64,000 bases of DNA from Wenxinia saemankumensis (GCF_900141735.1 NZ_FQYO01000004.1:434001-498000); one strand, 5' to 3'. Positions 32,930 to 41,882 are shown, numbered from the stretch's first letter. The notes: generated from the letters alone by a model not told the origin. Numbers and translations are program-made.

Positions 32930-33810
32930 GGCGGCGGGCGGTGCGCGACCTCCTCGCGGACCTGGCCCCAGGCCATCATCGTGAAGACGGCCGTGCCGCC
33001 GACCACGTTGCCCGCCAGCACCGGCAGGAAGAACGAGAAGATCGCGCGCGGCAGGCCGAGCTCGCCCGTCAGAAGCAGGAAGGCCATCTCCACCGATCCC
33101 GCGACGACGTGGGTGAAGTCGCCCGCCGCGATCGCCCAGGTGAAGACGAGGATCAGCCAGAAGCCGTCGGTGCGTTCGCCCGCGGCCATCATCCAGACCA
33201 GCGCCGCGACGAGCAGCCCGGCCGGGATGGCGCGGAAGAACGCCTCCCAGGCGCCCGGCTCGACCGCGTGGCGCGACAAGGCGGCGACCGCCTGCGTCAC
33301 CTCGGGCGGAAAGGCGGGCGTCCAGGCGATGAAGGCCCCCGCGATCACGCAGCCGACCACGTTCGCGCCCAGCACGATCCCCCAGAGCTGCAGCATCCGG
33401 CCGAGCGCGTGCAGGCTGCGCCGCTTGAGCACCGGCATGACGGTGGTGATCGTGTTCTCGGTGAAGAGCTGCAGCCGCCCCATGATCACCATAAGAAAGC
33501 CGAGCGAGTAGCCGAGGTTCTCGACGAGGTAGGACGCGCCGCTGCCCGGGGGCAGGTTGGCCCGCAGGATCGCCTCGCCGATTACCGAGAAGCTGATGCA
33601 GATCCCGGCGGCGAGACCCGAATAGAGCAGCGAGGTACGCGGGCGCACCAGCTCGCCCTCGCCCTCGCGCAGGATCACCTCGTAGACCAGCCGGGGCGAC
33701 AGGTGGACAGCGCCCTCGACGGCCTCGTCCTCCGCCTCGGACCGGACGGCGGCGACATCGGTCGCGGCCTCGTCCCCGATCCGGGCCTCGTCTCGCAGGT
33801 CGTCGGTCAT
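32920..33810 (-). CDS. formate/nitrite transporter (FNT) family protein
   Basis: A 296-residue membrane channel protein with about six membrane segments. An acidic cytoplasmic N-terminus (1-55) precedes the FNT core: GLAAGICISFSVIGEAI, LGYSLGFLMVIMGRLQLFTE and GDFTHVVAGSVEMAFLLLTG. The N-terminal extension and motifs resemble the YfdC subgroup, whose substrate is unknown. It is not next to formate or nitrite metabolism genes. Confidence 0.85.
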   Translation of the reverse strand: MTDDLRDEARIGDEAATDVAAVRSEAEDEAVEGAVHLSPRLVYEVILREGEGELVRPRTSLLYSGLAAGICISFSVIGEAILRANLPPGSGASYLVENLGYSLGFLMVIMGRLQLFTENTITTVMPVLKRRSLHALGRMLQLWGIVLGANVVGCVIAGAFIAWTPAFPPEVTQAVAALSRHAVEPGAWEAFFRAIPAGLLVAALVWMMAAGERTDGFWLILVFTWAIAAGDFTHVVAGSVEMAFLLLTGELGLPRAIFSFFLPVLAGNVVGGTAVFTMMAWGQVREEVAHRPPPQR

Positions 33811-33895
33811 CGGGCGGTTCCCTCCGGGCTCTCCTTCCGGCGCGGCTGCACCAGATGGCGCGGGGAACCGCCCCTGCCAGTCCGCCCCGGGGGCG

Positions 33896-34765
33896 TCAGG
33901 CCCGGACCAGCGCCTCGTAGGCCTGGGACATGTCGCGGGTCAGGGCGCCGACCTCGAAATTGTAGTCGCCGATCTGCCCGACCGGCGTCACCTCGGCGGC
34001 CGAGCCGGTCAGCCAGCATTGCTGGAAGCCCTCGAGCTCCTCCGGCATGATGTGCCGCTCGTTCACCTTGACCTGCCGGTCCTGCAAGAGGCCGATCACC
34101 GTCTGCCTGGTCAGTCCGTTGAGGAAGCAGTCGGGCTTGGGCGTGTGCACCTCGCCGTCCTTGACGAAGAAGATGTTGGCCCCCGTCGCCTCGGCGACGT
34201 AGCCGCGGTAGTCGAACATCATCGCGTCCGAGCAGCCCTTCGCCTCGGCCGCGTGCTTGGACATGGTGCAGATCATGTAGAGACCCGCTGCCTTGGCCGT
34301 GTAGGGCGCGGTCTCGGGGGCCGGGCGCTTCCATTTCGCGATGTCGAGCCTGGCGCCCTTCATCTTGGCGTCGCCGTAATAGCTGCCCCATTCCCAGGCC
34401 GCGATGGCGAGCCGGACGGGATTGCGCTGCGAGGCGACCCCCATGTCGGGGCCGGCGCCGCGCCAGGCCACCGCGCGGATATAGGCGTCGGACAGGCCGT
34501 TCGCGGCGAGGACCTGCTGCTTGGCGGCCTCGATCTCGTCCACGGTGAAGGGGATCTCGAAATCCATCGATTTCGCCGAGGCATGCAGCCGCTCGGAATG
34601 TTTCCGGCTGAGGAAGATGTTGCCGCCATAGGCGCGCTCGCCCTCGAAGACGGAGGAGGCGTAATGGAGGGCATGGGTCAGGATGTGGACGTTGGCGTCG
34701 CGCCAGTCCACCATCCTGCCATCCATCCAGATCGTGCCGTCGCGGTCGTCGTAAGTGCCAGCCAT
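33896..34765 (-). CDS. ilvE: branched-chain amino acid aminotransferase
   Basis: A 289-residue class IV PLP aminotransferase that makes or breaks down Val, Leu and Ile. The N-terminal HALHYASSVFEGERAYGGNI, the lysine segment YTAKAAGLY, and the PLP-binding GYVAEATGANIFFVKDGEV and LTGSAAEVTPVGQIGDY motifs are all present. The ATG at 34765 gives the expected length. It is divergent from petP across 143 bp. Confidence 0.94.
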   Translation of the reverse strand: MAGTYDDRDGTIWMDGRMVDWRDANVHILTHALHYASSVFEGERAYGGNIFLSRKHSERLHASAKSMDFEIPFTVDEIEAAKQQVLAANGLSDAYIRAVAWRGAGPDMGVASQRNPVRLAIAAWEWGSYYGDAKMKGARLDIAKWKRPAPETAPYTAKAAGLYMICTMSKHAAEAKGCSDAMMFDYRGYVAEATGANIFFVKDGEVHTPKPDCFLNGLTRQTVIGLLQDRQVKVNERHIMPEELEGFQQCWLTGSAAEVTPVGQIGDYNFEVGALTRDMSQAYEALVRA

Positions 34766-34815
34766 GCCGCTTCTCCCGAGGCTTAAGTTGCGCGCAGATC
34801 GTGCGGATCGACACA

Positions 34816-34837
34816 AAATTGCGCATCATGCGAATTT
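34816..34837. promoter_or_regulatory. inverted repeat in the ilvE-petP divergent region
   Basis: AAATTGCGCAT and, in inverse, AAATTCGCAT form a near-perfect inverted repeat with one extra base in the left arm. It lies between the divergent ilvE and the MarR-type petP gene, the usual place for a MarR-family operator. Function is inferred. Confidence 0.4.
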
Positions 34838-34908
34838 CGCTAACAGCCGCCCCTTTTAATGTCAACAAGGCTGACGTATTTTGCCGGCAGGCAGACAGGA
34901 GATCCGCA

Positions 34909-35439
34909 ATGGGCGACAGGCCGGGACACGACAGGCGCGCGGGATCGAGCGAGCCGCCGAACCACCTGCTCTACCTGACCGACGACCAGCTGCGCACCGG
35001 GATCGAGGCGATGTTCTTCGCCTATCGCGGATTCACCGCCGCGCCCGACGCGATCCTGCAGGACAAGGATTACGGCCGCGCCCATCACCGCGCGCTGCAC
35101 TTCATCCACCGCTCGCCCGGGACCTCGATCAACAACCTGCTCGGCATCCTCGGGGTCAGCAAACAGTCGCTGAACCGGGTGCTGCGGACCCTGATCGCCG
35201 ACGGCATGGTCGTGAGCCGGGTCGGCACGGAAGACAAGCGCGAGCGGCATCTGTATCTGTCGGAGGAGGGAGAGGCGCTGGAGCGCGAGCTGTCCGACGC
35301 GCAGAGGGACCGGATGCGCAGCGCCTACCGCGCCGCGGGTCCGGCCGCCGTCGCGGGGTTCCGCCGCGTGCTGGAGGCGATGATGGACGAGGACATGCTG
35401 CGCCATTACGAGGCGCTGGGCCCCCGGGGGCGCCCCTGA
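34909..35439 (+). CDS. petP: MarR-family regulator, PetP type
   Basis: A 176-residue winged-helix regulator. The DNA-binding part is HRALHFIHRSPGTSINNLLG, then VSKQSLNRVLRTLIADGMVV and the wing GTEDKRERHLYLSEEGEAL. It is followed without a gap by an OmpR-type response regulator (TGATG overlap), the arrangement of petP-petR in Rhodobacter capsulatus, where the pair is needed for cytochrome bc1 expression. There, petABC follow; here they do not. The ATG at 34909 has an AGGAGA site. Confidence 0.82.
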   Translation: MGDRPGHDRRAGSSEPPNHLLYLTDDQLRTGIEAMFFAYRGFTAAPDAILQDKDYGRAHHRALHFIHRSPGTSINNLLGILGVSKQSLNRVLRTLIADGMVVSRVGTEDKRERHLYLSEEGEALERELSDAQRDRMRSAYRAAGPAAVAGFRRVLEAMMDEDMLRHYEALGPRGRP

Positions 35440-36146
35440 TGTCGCCGGTCGAGACGCCGCACCTGCTGATCGTCGACGACGACCAGCGCATCCGCGAGCT
35501 GCTGAGCCGGTTCCTGTTGCGCAACGGTTTCCTCGTCACCTCGGCCCGCGACGGGGCGCATGCGCGGCGGATCCTCGGCGGACTCGACTTCGACCTTGCG
35601 GTGCTGGACGTGATGATGCCGGGCGAGGACGGGATCTCGCTCTGCCGGGCGCTGCGGGACGAGCGCGAGATGCCGATCCTGCTGCTGACCGCGCGGGGCG
35701 AGACGTCGGACCGGATCGCGGGGCTCGAGGCGGGGGCGGACGACTACCTCGCCAAGCCCTTCGAGCCGAAGGAGCTGCTGCTGCGGATCAACGCGATCCT
35801 GCGCCGGGCCCCCGCCCCGGTCGAGGATCCCGCGCCGCGACCGGCCTCGCTCTCGCTCGGCGCGATCCGCTACGACGTCGACCGCGGCGAGATGTGGGAG
35901 GGCGAGGCACCGGTGCGTCTGACCGCGACCGAGGTGCAGCTGATGCGCATCTTCGCCGCCCGGCCTGGCGAGGCGGTCAGCCGGTCCTTCCTGGTGGAGG
36001 AGCTGGGGCGGGGCGACGGGCAGGCGCAGGAGCGCGCGGTCGACGTGCAGATCACGCGCCTGCGCCGCAAGATCGAGGCCGATCCCCGCCAGCCCCGCTA
36101 CCTGCAGACGGTCCGGGGCGAGGGCTACCTGCTGGCCCCGGACTGA
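35439..36146 (+). CDS. petR: OmpR-family response regulator, PetR type
   Basis: A 235-residue response regulator. The receiver domain has the acidic pocket D13-D15, phosphoacceptor D57 (in VLDVMMPGEDG) and the conserved Lys in YLAKPFEPKEL. The output domain (about 135-235) is OmpR-type, with VQLMRIFAARPGEAVSRSFL and the recognition helix AVDVQITRLRRKIEADP. No histidine kinase is encoded next to it. Coupled to petP. Confidence 0.85.
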   Translation: MSPVETPHLLIVDDDQRIRELLSRFLLRNGFLVTSARDGAHARRILGGLDFDLAVLDVMMPGEDGISLCRALRDEREMPILLLTARGETSDRIAGLEAGADDYLAKPFEPKELLLRINAILRRAPAPVEDPAPRPASLSLGAIRYDVDRGEMWEGEAPVRLTATEVQLMRIFAARPGEAVSRSFLVEELGRGDGQAQERAVDVQITRLRRKIEADPRQPRYLQTVRGEGYLLAPD

Positions 36147-36153
36147 TCGGCGC

Positions 36154-36633
36154 CTAGAGGTCCGAGAGGCGGAGCGGCCTCTCGTCCGGGTTCCGGCGGA
36201 GGAGGCTGGCATTCAGCGCCGCCGCCACGCTCACCCAGGCGAGAGAGGGCAGGAAGAGCAGCGCCGCGACCCGGTCGACCGGCCAGGCGGCGAGGACGAA
36301 ACCCAGCACTGCCATCCAGAGCGCCCCGATGACCCAGAGCCCCGCCCGCATCCGCCGCGCGCCGAAGAAGACCGGCGTCCAGAGCGTGTTGAGCGCGATC
36401 TGCAGCGCCCAGAAGGCGAGCGCGACCCCGCCGCCGCCCGCATGGACGATCCGCCCGCCCGCGAGGGCCATCAGCAGGTAGAGCGTCGTCCAGACGACGG
36501 GAAAGGCCCGGTTCGGCGGCATCCAGGACGGCTTGTCCAGCCGCGCGAGCCAGGCGCCGGTGGGGAACATCGCCCCCGTCGCCCCCGCGGCGGCGGCCGC
36601 CGCGAGGAACAGCGCGAAGGCGATCCAGTCCAT
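36154..36633 (-). CDS. tspO: TspO/MBR family protein
   Basis: A 159-residue membrane protein with five predicted helices, related to the tryptophan-rich sensory protein that binds tetrapyrroles and regulates pigment genes in Rhodobacter. The motif LDKPSWMPPNRAFPVVWTTL followed by YLLMA and the later ALNTLWTPVFFGARRM are typical. It follows the YggT-family gene after one base and converges on petR. Confidence 0.92.
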   Translation of the reverse strand: MDWIAFALFLAAAAAAGATGAMFPTGAWLARLDKPSWMPPNRAFPVVWTTLYLLMALAGGRIVHAGGGGVALAFWALQIALNTLWTPVFFGARRMRAGLWVIGALWMAVLGFVLAAWPVDRVAALLFLPSLAWVSVAAALNASLLRRNPDERPLRLSDL

Positions 36634-36634
36634 C

Positions 36635-36928
36635 TCAGTAGCCGAGGAAGAGGCCCGCGTTGTTCCGCAGGACGATCTCGATGATGTAGATGCCGATCAG
36701 CGCGACCAGCGGCGACAGGTCGAGACCGCCCATGCTGGGCAGGACGCGCCGGATCGGGCCGTAGATCGGCTCGAGCAGGCGGTTCAGGCCCGACCAGATC
36801 TGGTAGACGAAGGGCTGGCGGACGTTCAGCACCTGGAAGCTGATGAGCCAGCTCATGATGAAATGCGCGAAGATGAAGAATTTCGCGATGGAGAGCAGCA
36901 GCATCAGGATCTGGAAGATCGAGGTCAT
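36635..36928 (-). CDS. YggT family membrane protein
   Basis: A 97-residue protein with two hydrophobic segments. The family core is FIMSWLISFQVLNVRQPFVY, then LNRLLEPIYGPIRRVLPSMG and GLDLSPLVALIGIYII. YggT proteins are implicated in osmotic response or membrane complex assembly; the precise role is unclear. It is the first gene of a two-gene unit with tspO. Confidence 0.9.
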   Translation of the reverse strand: MTSIFQILMLLLSIAKFFIFAHFIMSWLISFQVLNVRQPFVYQIWSGLNRLLEPIYGPIRRVLPSMGGLDLSPLVALIGIYIIEIVLRNNAGLFLGY

Positions 36929-37088
36929 TCGCCGATTGGCCTTTCGCGTTTCCCGTGTCGCGGGGAGAGGTAGGCATCCCCGCCGCCCCGCGCAATCCTG
37001 TCATGCACGCAAGGGGTTTACCGGAGCGTTACGCTTGACCCGGCGGGGCGCCGCCGCCACGCAAGGCCGATCGAGACCCGGAGGCCCC

Positions 37089-37634
37089 ATGTATCCCCTG
37101 ATCCGCTTCGCCTGGCAGAACTGGGCCACCCGGAACCTGCCGCCGCTCGGTCCCTTCGACACGCATGTCAGCCACCACCGCTGCTGGCCCATCGACATCG
37201 ACCTGTGGAGCGAGCTGAACAACGGCCGGACGCTGACCCTCTACGACCTGGGCCGGATCCCGATGGCGCGGCGGACGGGGGTCGTGGATCTGCTGCGGCA
37301 GAAGGGCTGGGGCTTTACCGTCGCGGCGAGCTTCACACGCTACCGGCGGCGGGTCAGGATCTTCGAGAAGCTGACGATGAAGAGCCGGATGATCGGCTGG
37401 GACAGGCGGTTCTTCTACATGGAGCAGTCGATGTGGCGGGCGGACGGGGAATGCACCTCGCATGTCCTCATCCGCACCGCCCTGGTCGGGCGCGGCCGGG
37501 CCGGGCTGATCCCGCCGACCGCGCTGGGCGAGGGACTGGGCGTCGGGCCGGACTCGCCGCCGCTGCCGGACTGGGTGACGGCCCTCGTCGGCGCCGAGGA
37601 CACGCGCCCCTGGCCGCCGATGGCGGGGGCCTGA
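37089..37634 (+). CDS. thioesterase family protein (4HBT-like)
   Basis: A 181-residue hot-dog-fold protein. DTHVSHHRCWPIDIDLWSEL followed by NNGRTLTLYDLGR corresponds to the active-site helix of the 4HBT_2 group; the later GWDRRFFYMEQSMWRADGEC is also typical. It probably hydrolyses an acyl-CoA, with unknown substrate. The ATG at 37089 follows a CGGAGG site. It stands alone between the YggT and MFS genes. Confidence 0.8.
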   Translation: MYPLIRFAWQNWATRNLPPLGPFDTHVSHHRCWPIDIDLWSELNNGRTLTLYDLGRIPMARRTGVVDLLRQKGWGFTVAASFTRYRRRVRIFEKLTMKSRMIGWDRRFFYMEQSMWRADGECTSHVLIRTALVGRGRAGLIPPTALGEGLGVGPDSPPLPDWVTALVGAEDTRPWPPMAGA

Positions 37635-37698
37635 CGCGGTCTTGCCATTGCCCGGGCCGTCGGGCCCTATCCCCGCGAACGGGCAGGAGGGCCGGGGA

Positions 37699-39081
37699 AT
37701 GGCACGCGCATCGCGCCGGCGCATCTGGGGCTGGATGATCTTCGACTGGGCGCAGCAGCCCTACGCGACGCTCGGCCTGACCTTCATCTTCGGGCCCTAT
37801 TTTGCGGCCGTCGCGGCGCAGAGCTTCCTCGATGGCGGCGCCGCGCCGGACGCGGCCCGGGCCGGGGCGCAGGGCCTGTGGTCTGCGGCGCAGACGATCT
37901 CGGGTCTGGTCATCGCCTTCTCGGCGCCGATCCTCGGCGCCTGGGCGGACAGTTCGGGCCGCAAGATGCCGTGGTTCTACGCCTTCACCGCGATCCTGGT
38001 CCCCTGCGCGGCGGCCCTGTGGCTGCTGCAGCCGGACGGGACGAACCTCTATCTCGTGCTGATCCTGTTCTGGCTGGGCTTTACCGCGTCGGAGGCGGCG
38101 TTCAACCTCGCCAACGCGATCCTGCCCTCGCTGGGCGACGCGGACGACGTGGGCCGGATCTCGGGCGGGGCCACGGCCTTCGGCTACTGGGGCGGGGTGC
38201 TGTCGCTGGCGATCATGCTGCTCGTCTTCGCCGAGAACGAAAGCGGCGTGACGCTCATCGGCAACCCGCCGCCCTTCGGCCTCGACGGGGCCGAGCGCGA
38301 GGGGACGCGCTTCGTCGGGCCGTTCATCGCCGGGTGGTTCCTGGTCTTCATGCTGCCCTTCTTCTGGGCCAATGCCGACGATCCCGGCGCGCTGCGGCGG
38401 GACAGGCCGTCCTTCCGCGCGGTGCTGGCCGATCTCTGGGCGACGATCCGCGGGGTCGCGCGGCGGCGCTCGCTCGCCGCCTTCCTCGTGGGGTCGATGT
38501 TCTACCGCGACGCGCTCACCGCGCTCTATTCCTTCGGCGGGGTCTATGCCGCGCTCGTCCTGGACTGGAGCGTGATCCAGGTCGGGATCTTCGGCATCAT
38601 CGCGGCCGTCGCGGCGGCGGTGCTGTCCTGGGTCGGGGGTCTTGCCGACGAGAGGCTGGGGCCGAAGCCGGTGATCCTCGCCTGCATCTGGGTGCTGATC
38701 CTCGTCTGCACCGTGATCGTGGGCATGAGCCGCGAGCACCTGTTCTGGCTGCCGCTGGCCGAGGGCTCGCCCGTGCCGGACATCACCTTCTACCTGTGCG
38801 GCGCGCTGATCGGCGGCTCGGGCGGCGCGCTCTATTCCGCCTCGCGGTCCCTGATGGTGCGGCATACCGACCCGTCCCGCCCGGCCGAGGCGTTCGGTCT
38901 CTTCGCGCTGACGGGGCGGGCGACGGCCTTCCTCGCCCCGGCGCTGATCACGCTCTTCACCTGGATCACGATGTCGAACCAGCTGGGGTTCCTGCCGGTC
39001 ATCGCGCTTTTCCTCGTCGGGCTGATCCTGCTAGGCTTCGTCGACAAGGACGGAGATCGAGCAGAATGGTCCGCAGACTAG
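37699..39081 (+). CDS. MFS transporter, UMF1/Atg22-like
   Basis: A 460-residue protein with about twelve membrane segments. The opening IWGWMIFDWAQQPYATLGLT is the typical start of the UMF1/Atg22-like MFS group, and ILGAWADSSGRKMPWF is the loop 2-3 motif. The substrate is not evident; eukaryotic Atg22 exports amino acids from the vacuole. The ATG at 37699 has GGAGG 8 bases upstream. The end overlaps mepA. Confidence 0.88.
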   Translation: MARASRRRIWGWMIFDWAQQPYATLGLTFIFGPYFAAVAAQSFLDGGAAPDAARAGAQGLWSAAQTISGLVIAFSAPILGAWADSSGRKMPWFYAFTAILVPCAAALWLLQPDGTNLYLVLILFWLGFTASEAAFNLANAILPSLGDADDVGRISGGATAFGYWGGVLSLAIMLLVFAENESGVTLIGNPPPFGLDGAEREGTRFVGPFIAGWFLVFMLPFFWANADDPGALRRDRPSFRAVLADLWATIRGVARRRSLAAFLVGSMFYRDALTALYSFGGVYAALVLDWSVIQVGIFGIIAAVAAAVLSWVGGLADERLGPKPVILACIWVLILVCTVIVGMSREHLFWLPLAEGSPVPDITFYLCGALIGGSGGALYSASRSLMVRHTDPSRPAEAFGLFALTGRATAFLAPALITLFTWITMSNQLGFLPVIALFLVGLILLGFVDKDGDRAEWSAD

Positions 39082-40001
39082 AAACCCTCGCCCTGATGGT
39101 CGGCCTCGCCGCCTGCGGCCGGGGCGGAACGAATGCGGCCGAGGAGGACCGGCTCGGCTTTGCCGGCGCGACCCTCGCCGCGATGGAGAACCTCGCCGAC
39201 AGCCGGGTCGCCAAGCGCCTGTTCGGGGCGATGGACAGCGCCTCGCAGCAGACGTCGGAGGCGATCGGCTTCTACTCGCGCGGCTGCGCCGCCGGGAACA
39301 TCCAGCTGGCCGAGACCGGGCCGACCTGGCAGGCGATGCGACTGAGCCGCAACCGGAACTGGGGCCAGCCGATCCTGGTCGATTTCCTGCAGGACCTGTC
39401 CGCCTTCGCCGCGACCCAGCCGGGCTGGGCGGGTCTCTATATCGGCGATCTCAGCCAGCCGCGGGGCGGTCCGATGCTGACGGGGCATGCCAGCCACCAG
39501 ATCGGGCTCGACGCCGACATCTGGATGCTGCCGCCCGACCGGCTGAACCTGACCCCGGCCGAGCGCGAGAGCCTGTCCTCGATCCGCACCGACGCCAATC
39601 GCGGCGCCGCGGTGAACGGGGCCTGGTCGCCCGCCCATGCCGCCATCCTCGAACGCGCCGCGCGCGATCCGCGGGTCGAGCGCATCTTCGTCTTCCCGGC
39701 CGCCAAGGTCTGGATGTGCGAGCGCGCGACCGGCGACACGTCTTGGCTGGGCAAGATCCGCCTGCTCGCCAATCACAACTACCATTTCCACGTCCGGCTG
39801 AGCTGCCCGGCCGGCGATCCGTCCTGCGAGGCGCAGGATCCGGTGCCCGCCGGCGATGGCTGCGCCGAGGCGCGGCAGGCCGTGGCCAACATCCTGAACC
39901 CGCCGCCGCCGGATCCGAACTACGTTCCGCCGCCGCCGCGGGGGGACGTGCTGATGTCCGACCTGCCGGGGCAGTGCCTCGCCGTCCTGACCGCCGACTG
40001 A
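39066..40001 (+). CDS. mepA: penicillin-insensitive murein endopeptidase
   Basis: MepA cuts the D-Ala-meso-DAP cross-links of peptidoglycan. The 311-residue product has a signal with a possible lipobox (VGLAAC, Cys18), the metal-binding motif [18 protein letters not shown] (His and Asp ligands) and the second motif [14 protein letters not shown]. Cysteine pairs in the C-terminal part fit periplasmic disulfides. It overlaps the transporter gene and is followed by a secreted protein after 4 bases. Confidence 0.93.
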   Translation: MVRRLETLALMVGLAACGRGGTNAAEEDRLGFAGATLAAMENLADSRVAKRLFGAMDSASQQTSEAIGFYSRGCAAGNIQLAETGPTWQAMRLSRNRNWGQPILVDFLQDLSAFAATQPGWAGLYIGDLSQPRGGPMLTGHASHQIGLDADIWMLPPDRLNLTPAERESLSSIRTDANRGAAVNGAWSPAHAAILERAARDPRVERIFVFPAAKVWMCERATGDTSWLGKIRLLANHNYHFHVRLSCPAGDPSCEAQDPVPAGDGCAEARQAVANILNPPPPDPNYVPPPPRGDVLMSDLPGQCLAVLTAD

Positions 40002-40005
40002 TCCC

Positions 40006-40866
40006 TTGCCCCGCCTTCGCCTGTTGCTGGCGCTCGCCCTCTGGGCGGGAATCGCCGCTGCCGAACTGCGGCGCGAGGATGCGTTCGTCTGGAGCGATCC
40101 CGACCCCGATTTCGGGGGCTTCTCGGCGATCCACGTCTTTCCGGGGGGCGAGCGGTTCCTCGCCCTGTCCGATCGCGCCCGCCTCGTCGAGGGGCGTTTC
40201 CGGCGCGACGCGGCGGGCTGGATCACAGGGGTCGAGCGGGGGCCGCTGACCCCGTTGCAGGACGAGAACGGCGATCCGCTCGACGCGCCGCGCTCGGACA
40301 GCGAGGGAATCGCGGTCGGCCCGAGCGGCGAGGTCTACATCTCGTTCGAGGGGATCGCCCGCATCCGGGTCGAGGATGACGGCAGCGGTCTGCCCCGCCG
40401 CCTGCCCCGGCATCCCGATTTCGCCGGGATGCAGCCGAATTCCTCGCTCGAGGCGCTGGCGATCGGACCGGACGGCGCGCTCTACACGATCCCCGAACGG
40501 TCGGGCCGGGCCGATCGCCCCTTCCCGGTCTACCGGTATCGAGGCGGCACCTGGGACATACCCTTCTCGATCCCGCGCCGGGGGCCCTACCTCGTCGTCG
40601 GCGCCGATATCGGACCGGACGGGCGGCTCTACGTGCTCGAACGGGACTTCACCGGCCTCGGCTTCCGCAGCCGGCTGCGCCGGTTCGACCTGTCCGGCGG
40701 GGCGGAAGAGGTGCTGATGGAGAGCGCCGAGTTCGACAATCTGGAAGGCATCTCGGTCTGGGAGAGGGACGGCGCCCTCGTCGCGACGATGATCGCCGAC
40801 GATAACCAGCGCTGGTTCCAGCGGACCGAGATCGTGGAACTGCCGCTGCCCCCCGCGTCGGATTGA
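40006..40866 (+). CDS. esterase-like activity of phytase family protein
   Basis: A 286-residue secreted beta-propeller-type protein with a short signal peptide ([15 protein letters not shown]). Repeated blades are visible: [36 protein letters not shown] and [19 protein letters not shown]. This is the pattern of the phytase-like esterase domain family. The enzymatic substrate is unknown. It starts at a TTG, 4 bases after mepA, so the two are probably one unit. Confidence 0.82.
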   Translation: MPRLRLLLALALWAGIAAAELRREDAFVWSDPDPDFGGFSAIHVFPGGERFLALSDRARLVEGRFRRDAAGWITGVERGPLTPLQDENGDPLDAPRSDSEGIAVGPSGEVYISFEGIARIRVEDDGSGLPRRLPRHPDFAGMQPNSSLEALAIGPDGALYTIPERSGRADRPFPVYRYRGGTWDIPFSIPRRGPYLVVGADIGPDGRLYVLERDFTGLGFRSRLRRFDLSGGAEEVLMESAEFDNLEGISVWERDGALVATMIADDNQRWFQRTEIVELPLPPASD

Positions 40867-40955
40867 CGGCTCGCGGCGGCGGGCGTAGACGGCCGCGTCG
40901 CTCCAACGGACGGGGCGGCCAGGTCGCCGCACCCCTGCCAAAACGGAGCCCTTCC

Positions 40956-41591
40956 ATGCGTCTACTCCCCGCGATCCTCGCAATGGCCGCCATCGTCGTG
41001 GCCAGCAACATCCTCGTGCAGATCCTCCTTCTCGACGGGCTGCTGACCTGGGGGGCGTTCACCTATCCCTTCGCCTTCCTCGTCACCGACCTGACGAACC
41101 GCGTGCACGGCCCGGCCGCCGCGCGCCGGGTGGTCGTCGCGGGCTTTGCCGTCGGCGTGCTTTGCTCGCTGGTCGGCACGCAGGTCATGCTGGAATTCGG
41201 GCCGGCCGTGACGCTGCGGGTGGCGATCGCCTCCGGCCTCGCCTTCCTTGCGGCGCAGATGGTCGACGTGGCGGTGTTCCACCGGCTGCGGGCGGGGGGC
41301 TGGTGGCGGGCGCCGCTCGCCTCGACCCTGGTGGGCGCGACGCTCGACACGGCGGTCTTCTTCTCGGTCGCCTTCGCGGCCGCGCTGTCCGGCCTCTTTC
41401 CCGCCGGCGCCAACGCGGCGGTGGAATGGGCGCAGGGCCCGGCGCCGCTGCTGACATTCGGGCCCGGGGCGCCGCTCTGGGTGTCGCTGGCCCTCGCCGA
41501 CTGGGGGGTCAAGATCGCCCTCGCCCTGATCGCGCTGATCCCCTTCCGCCTCATCACCGGGCGGATCCTGCATCGCCCCACGATCGCGTGA
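40956..41591 (+). CDS. yhhQ: queuosine precursor transporter
   Basis: A 211-residue membrane protein (VUT/YhhQ family) with about six helices, which imports queuosine precursors such as preQ1 or preQ0. Diagnostic segments are ASNILVQI, TYPFAFLVTDLTNRVHGPAA, AAQMVDVAVFHRLR and STLVGATLDTAVFFSVAF. The ATG at 40956 has a CGGAG site. No preQ1 riboswitch is recognisable upstream. Confidence 0.9.
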   Translation: MRLLPAILAMAAIVVASNILVQILLLDGLLTWGAFTYPFAFLVTDLTNRVHGPAAARRVVVAGFAVGVLCSLVGTQVMLEFGPAVTLRVAIASGLAFLAAQMVDVAVFHRLRAGGWWRAPLASTLVGATLDTAVFFSVAFAAALSGLFPAGANAAVEWAQGPAPLLTFGPGAPLWVSLALADWGVKIALALIALIPFRLITGRILHRPTIA

Positions 41592-41675
41592 CGAGATATT
41601 GGGGATTTTCATTTGACATACACAAATGACGTGCAAGGTTGGGATCAGGCGAAATCAACGAAAGGAGGTGATCCA

Positions 41676-41732
41676 GTGTCTAGAAAGGTATTGGAGAGGA
41701 GTGTCGGGACAGCTTGGGGGGCGCGCAGCTGA
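41676..41732 (+). CDS. possible 18-codon leader peptide
   Basis: A short open frame of 18 codons starts with GTG and encodes SRKVLERSVGTAWGARS after the initiator. It is preceded by AAAGGAGGTGATCC (41661-41674), the complement of the entire 16S rRNA 3' tail, with GGAGG 7 bases before the start; no other gene in the window has so complete a ribosome-binding site. The TGA stop is at 41730-41732. The peptide has no known match that I recognise. It may be translated mainly to control the RNA structure. Confidence 0.4.
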   Translation: MSRKVLERSVGTAWGARS

Positions 41733-41823
41733 GGCAGCCCTCGGCTGACGGAGAACCCAGGTGGAGGGCCCCCGCCCGTAGCGGCGGAGCCGGCCTCTAA
41801 CCGATCCACCTCCTGAACTTTCG

Positions 41824-41857
41824 AAGGGCCGTTCCCATCGCCGGGGACGGCCCTTTT
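41824..41857 (+). terminator. strong intrinsic terminator 25 bases before arfB
   Basis: AAGGGCCGT and ACGGCCCTT are extended by CCC/GGG across a G-U pair into a 13-pair stem with a 6-base loop, ending in TTTT. It ends 25 bases before the arfB start, so arfB expression needs readthrough or an additional promoter in a very short space. Confidence 0.85.
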
Positions 41858-41882
41858 CGATGAACGAACCCGCGAGGCCCGC

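Larger units (their letters stand above)
41613..41860 (+). ncRNA. candidate structured, terminated RNA upstream of arfB
   Basis: This stretch looks like its own transcription unit: a perfect TTGACA at 41613-41618, several inverted repeats and a strong terminator just before arfB. AGGAGGT (41663-41669) can pair with ACCTCCT (41808-41814), and the flanking CGAA (41659-41662) with TTCG (41820-41823), closing a long stem. Inside are hairpins at 41735-41747 (CAGCC/GGCTG) and 41764-41797. A clear minus-10 element is not visible. It could be a regulatory leader of arfB or an independent small RNA. Confidence 0.5.

Noticed and set aside
40867-40955. A preQ1 riboswitch in front of the queuosine-precursor transporter.
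   Set aside because: The 89-bp gap shows no preQ1-type pseudoknot pattern (no C-rich loop with A-rich tail next to the ribosome-binding site).
41676-41816. The leader frame could continue past its TGA (41730) as a selenoprotein up to a TGA at 41814.
   Set aside because: The hairpin just after the TGA (CAGCC-CTC-GGCTG) has no GGU/GGC-type apical loop expected of a bacterial SECIS, and no selenocysteine genes are seen. Frame openness is common in this GC-rich DNA.
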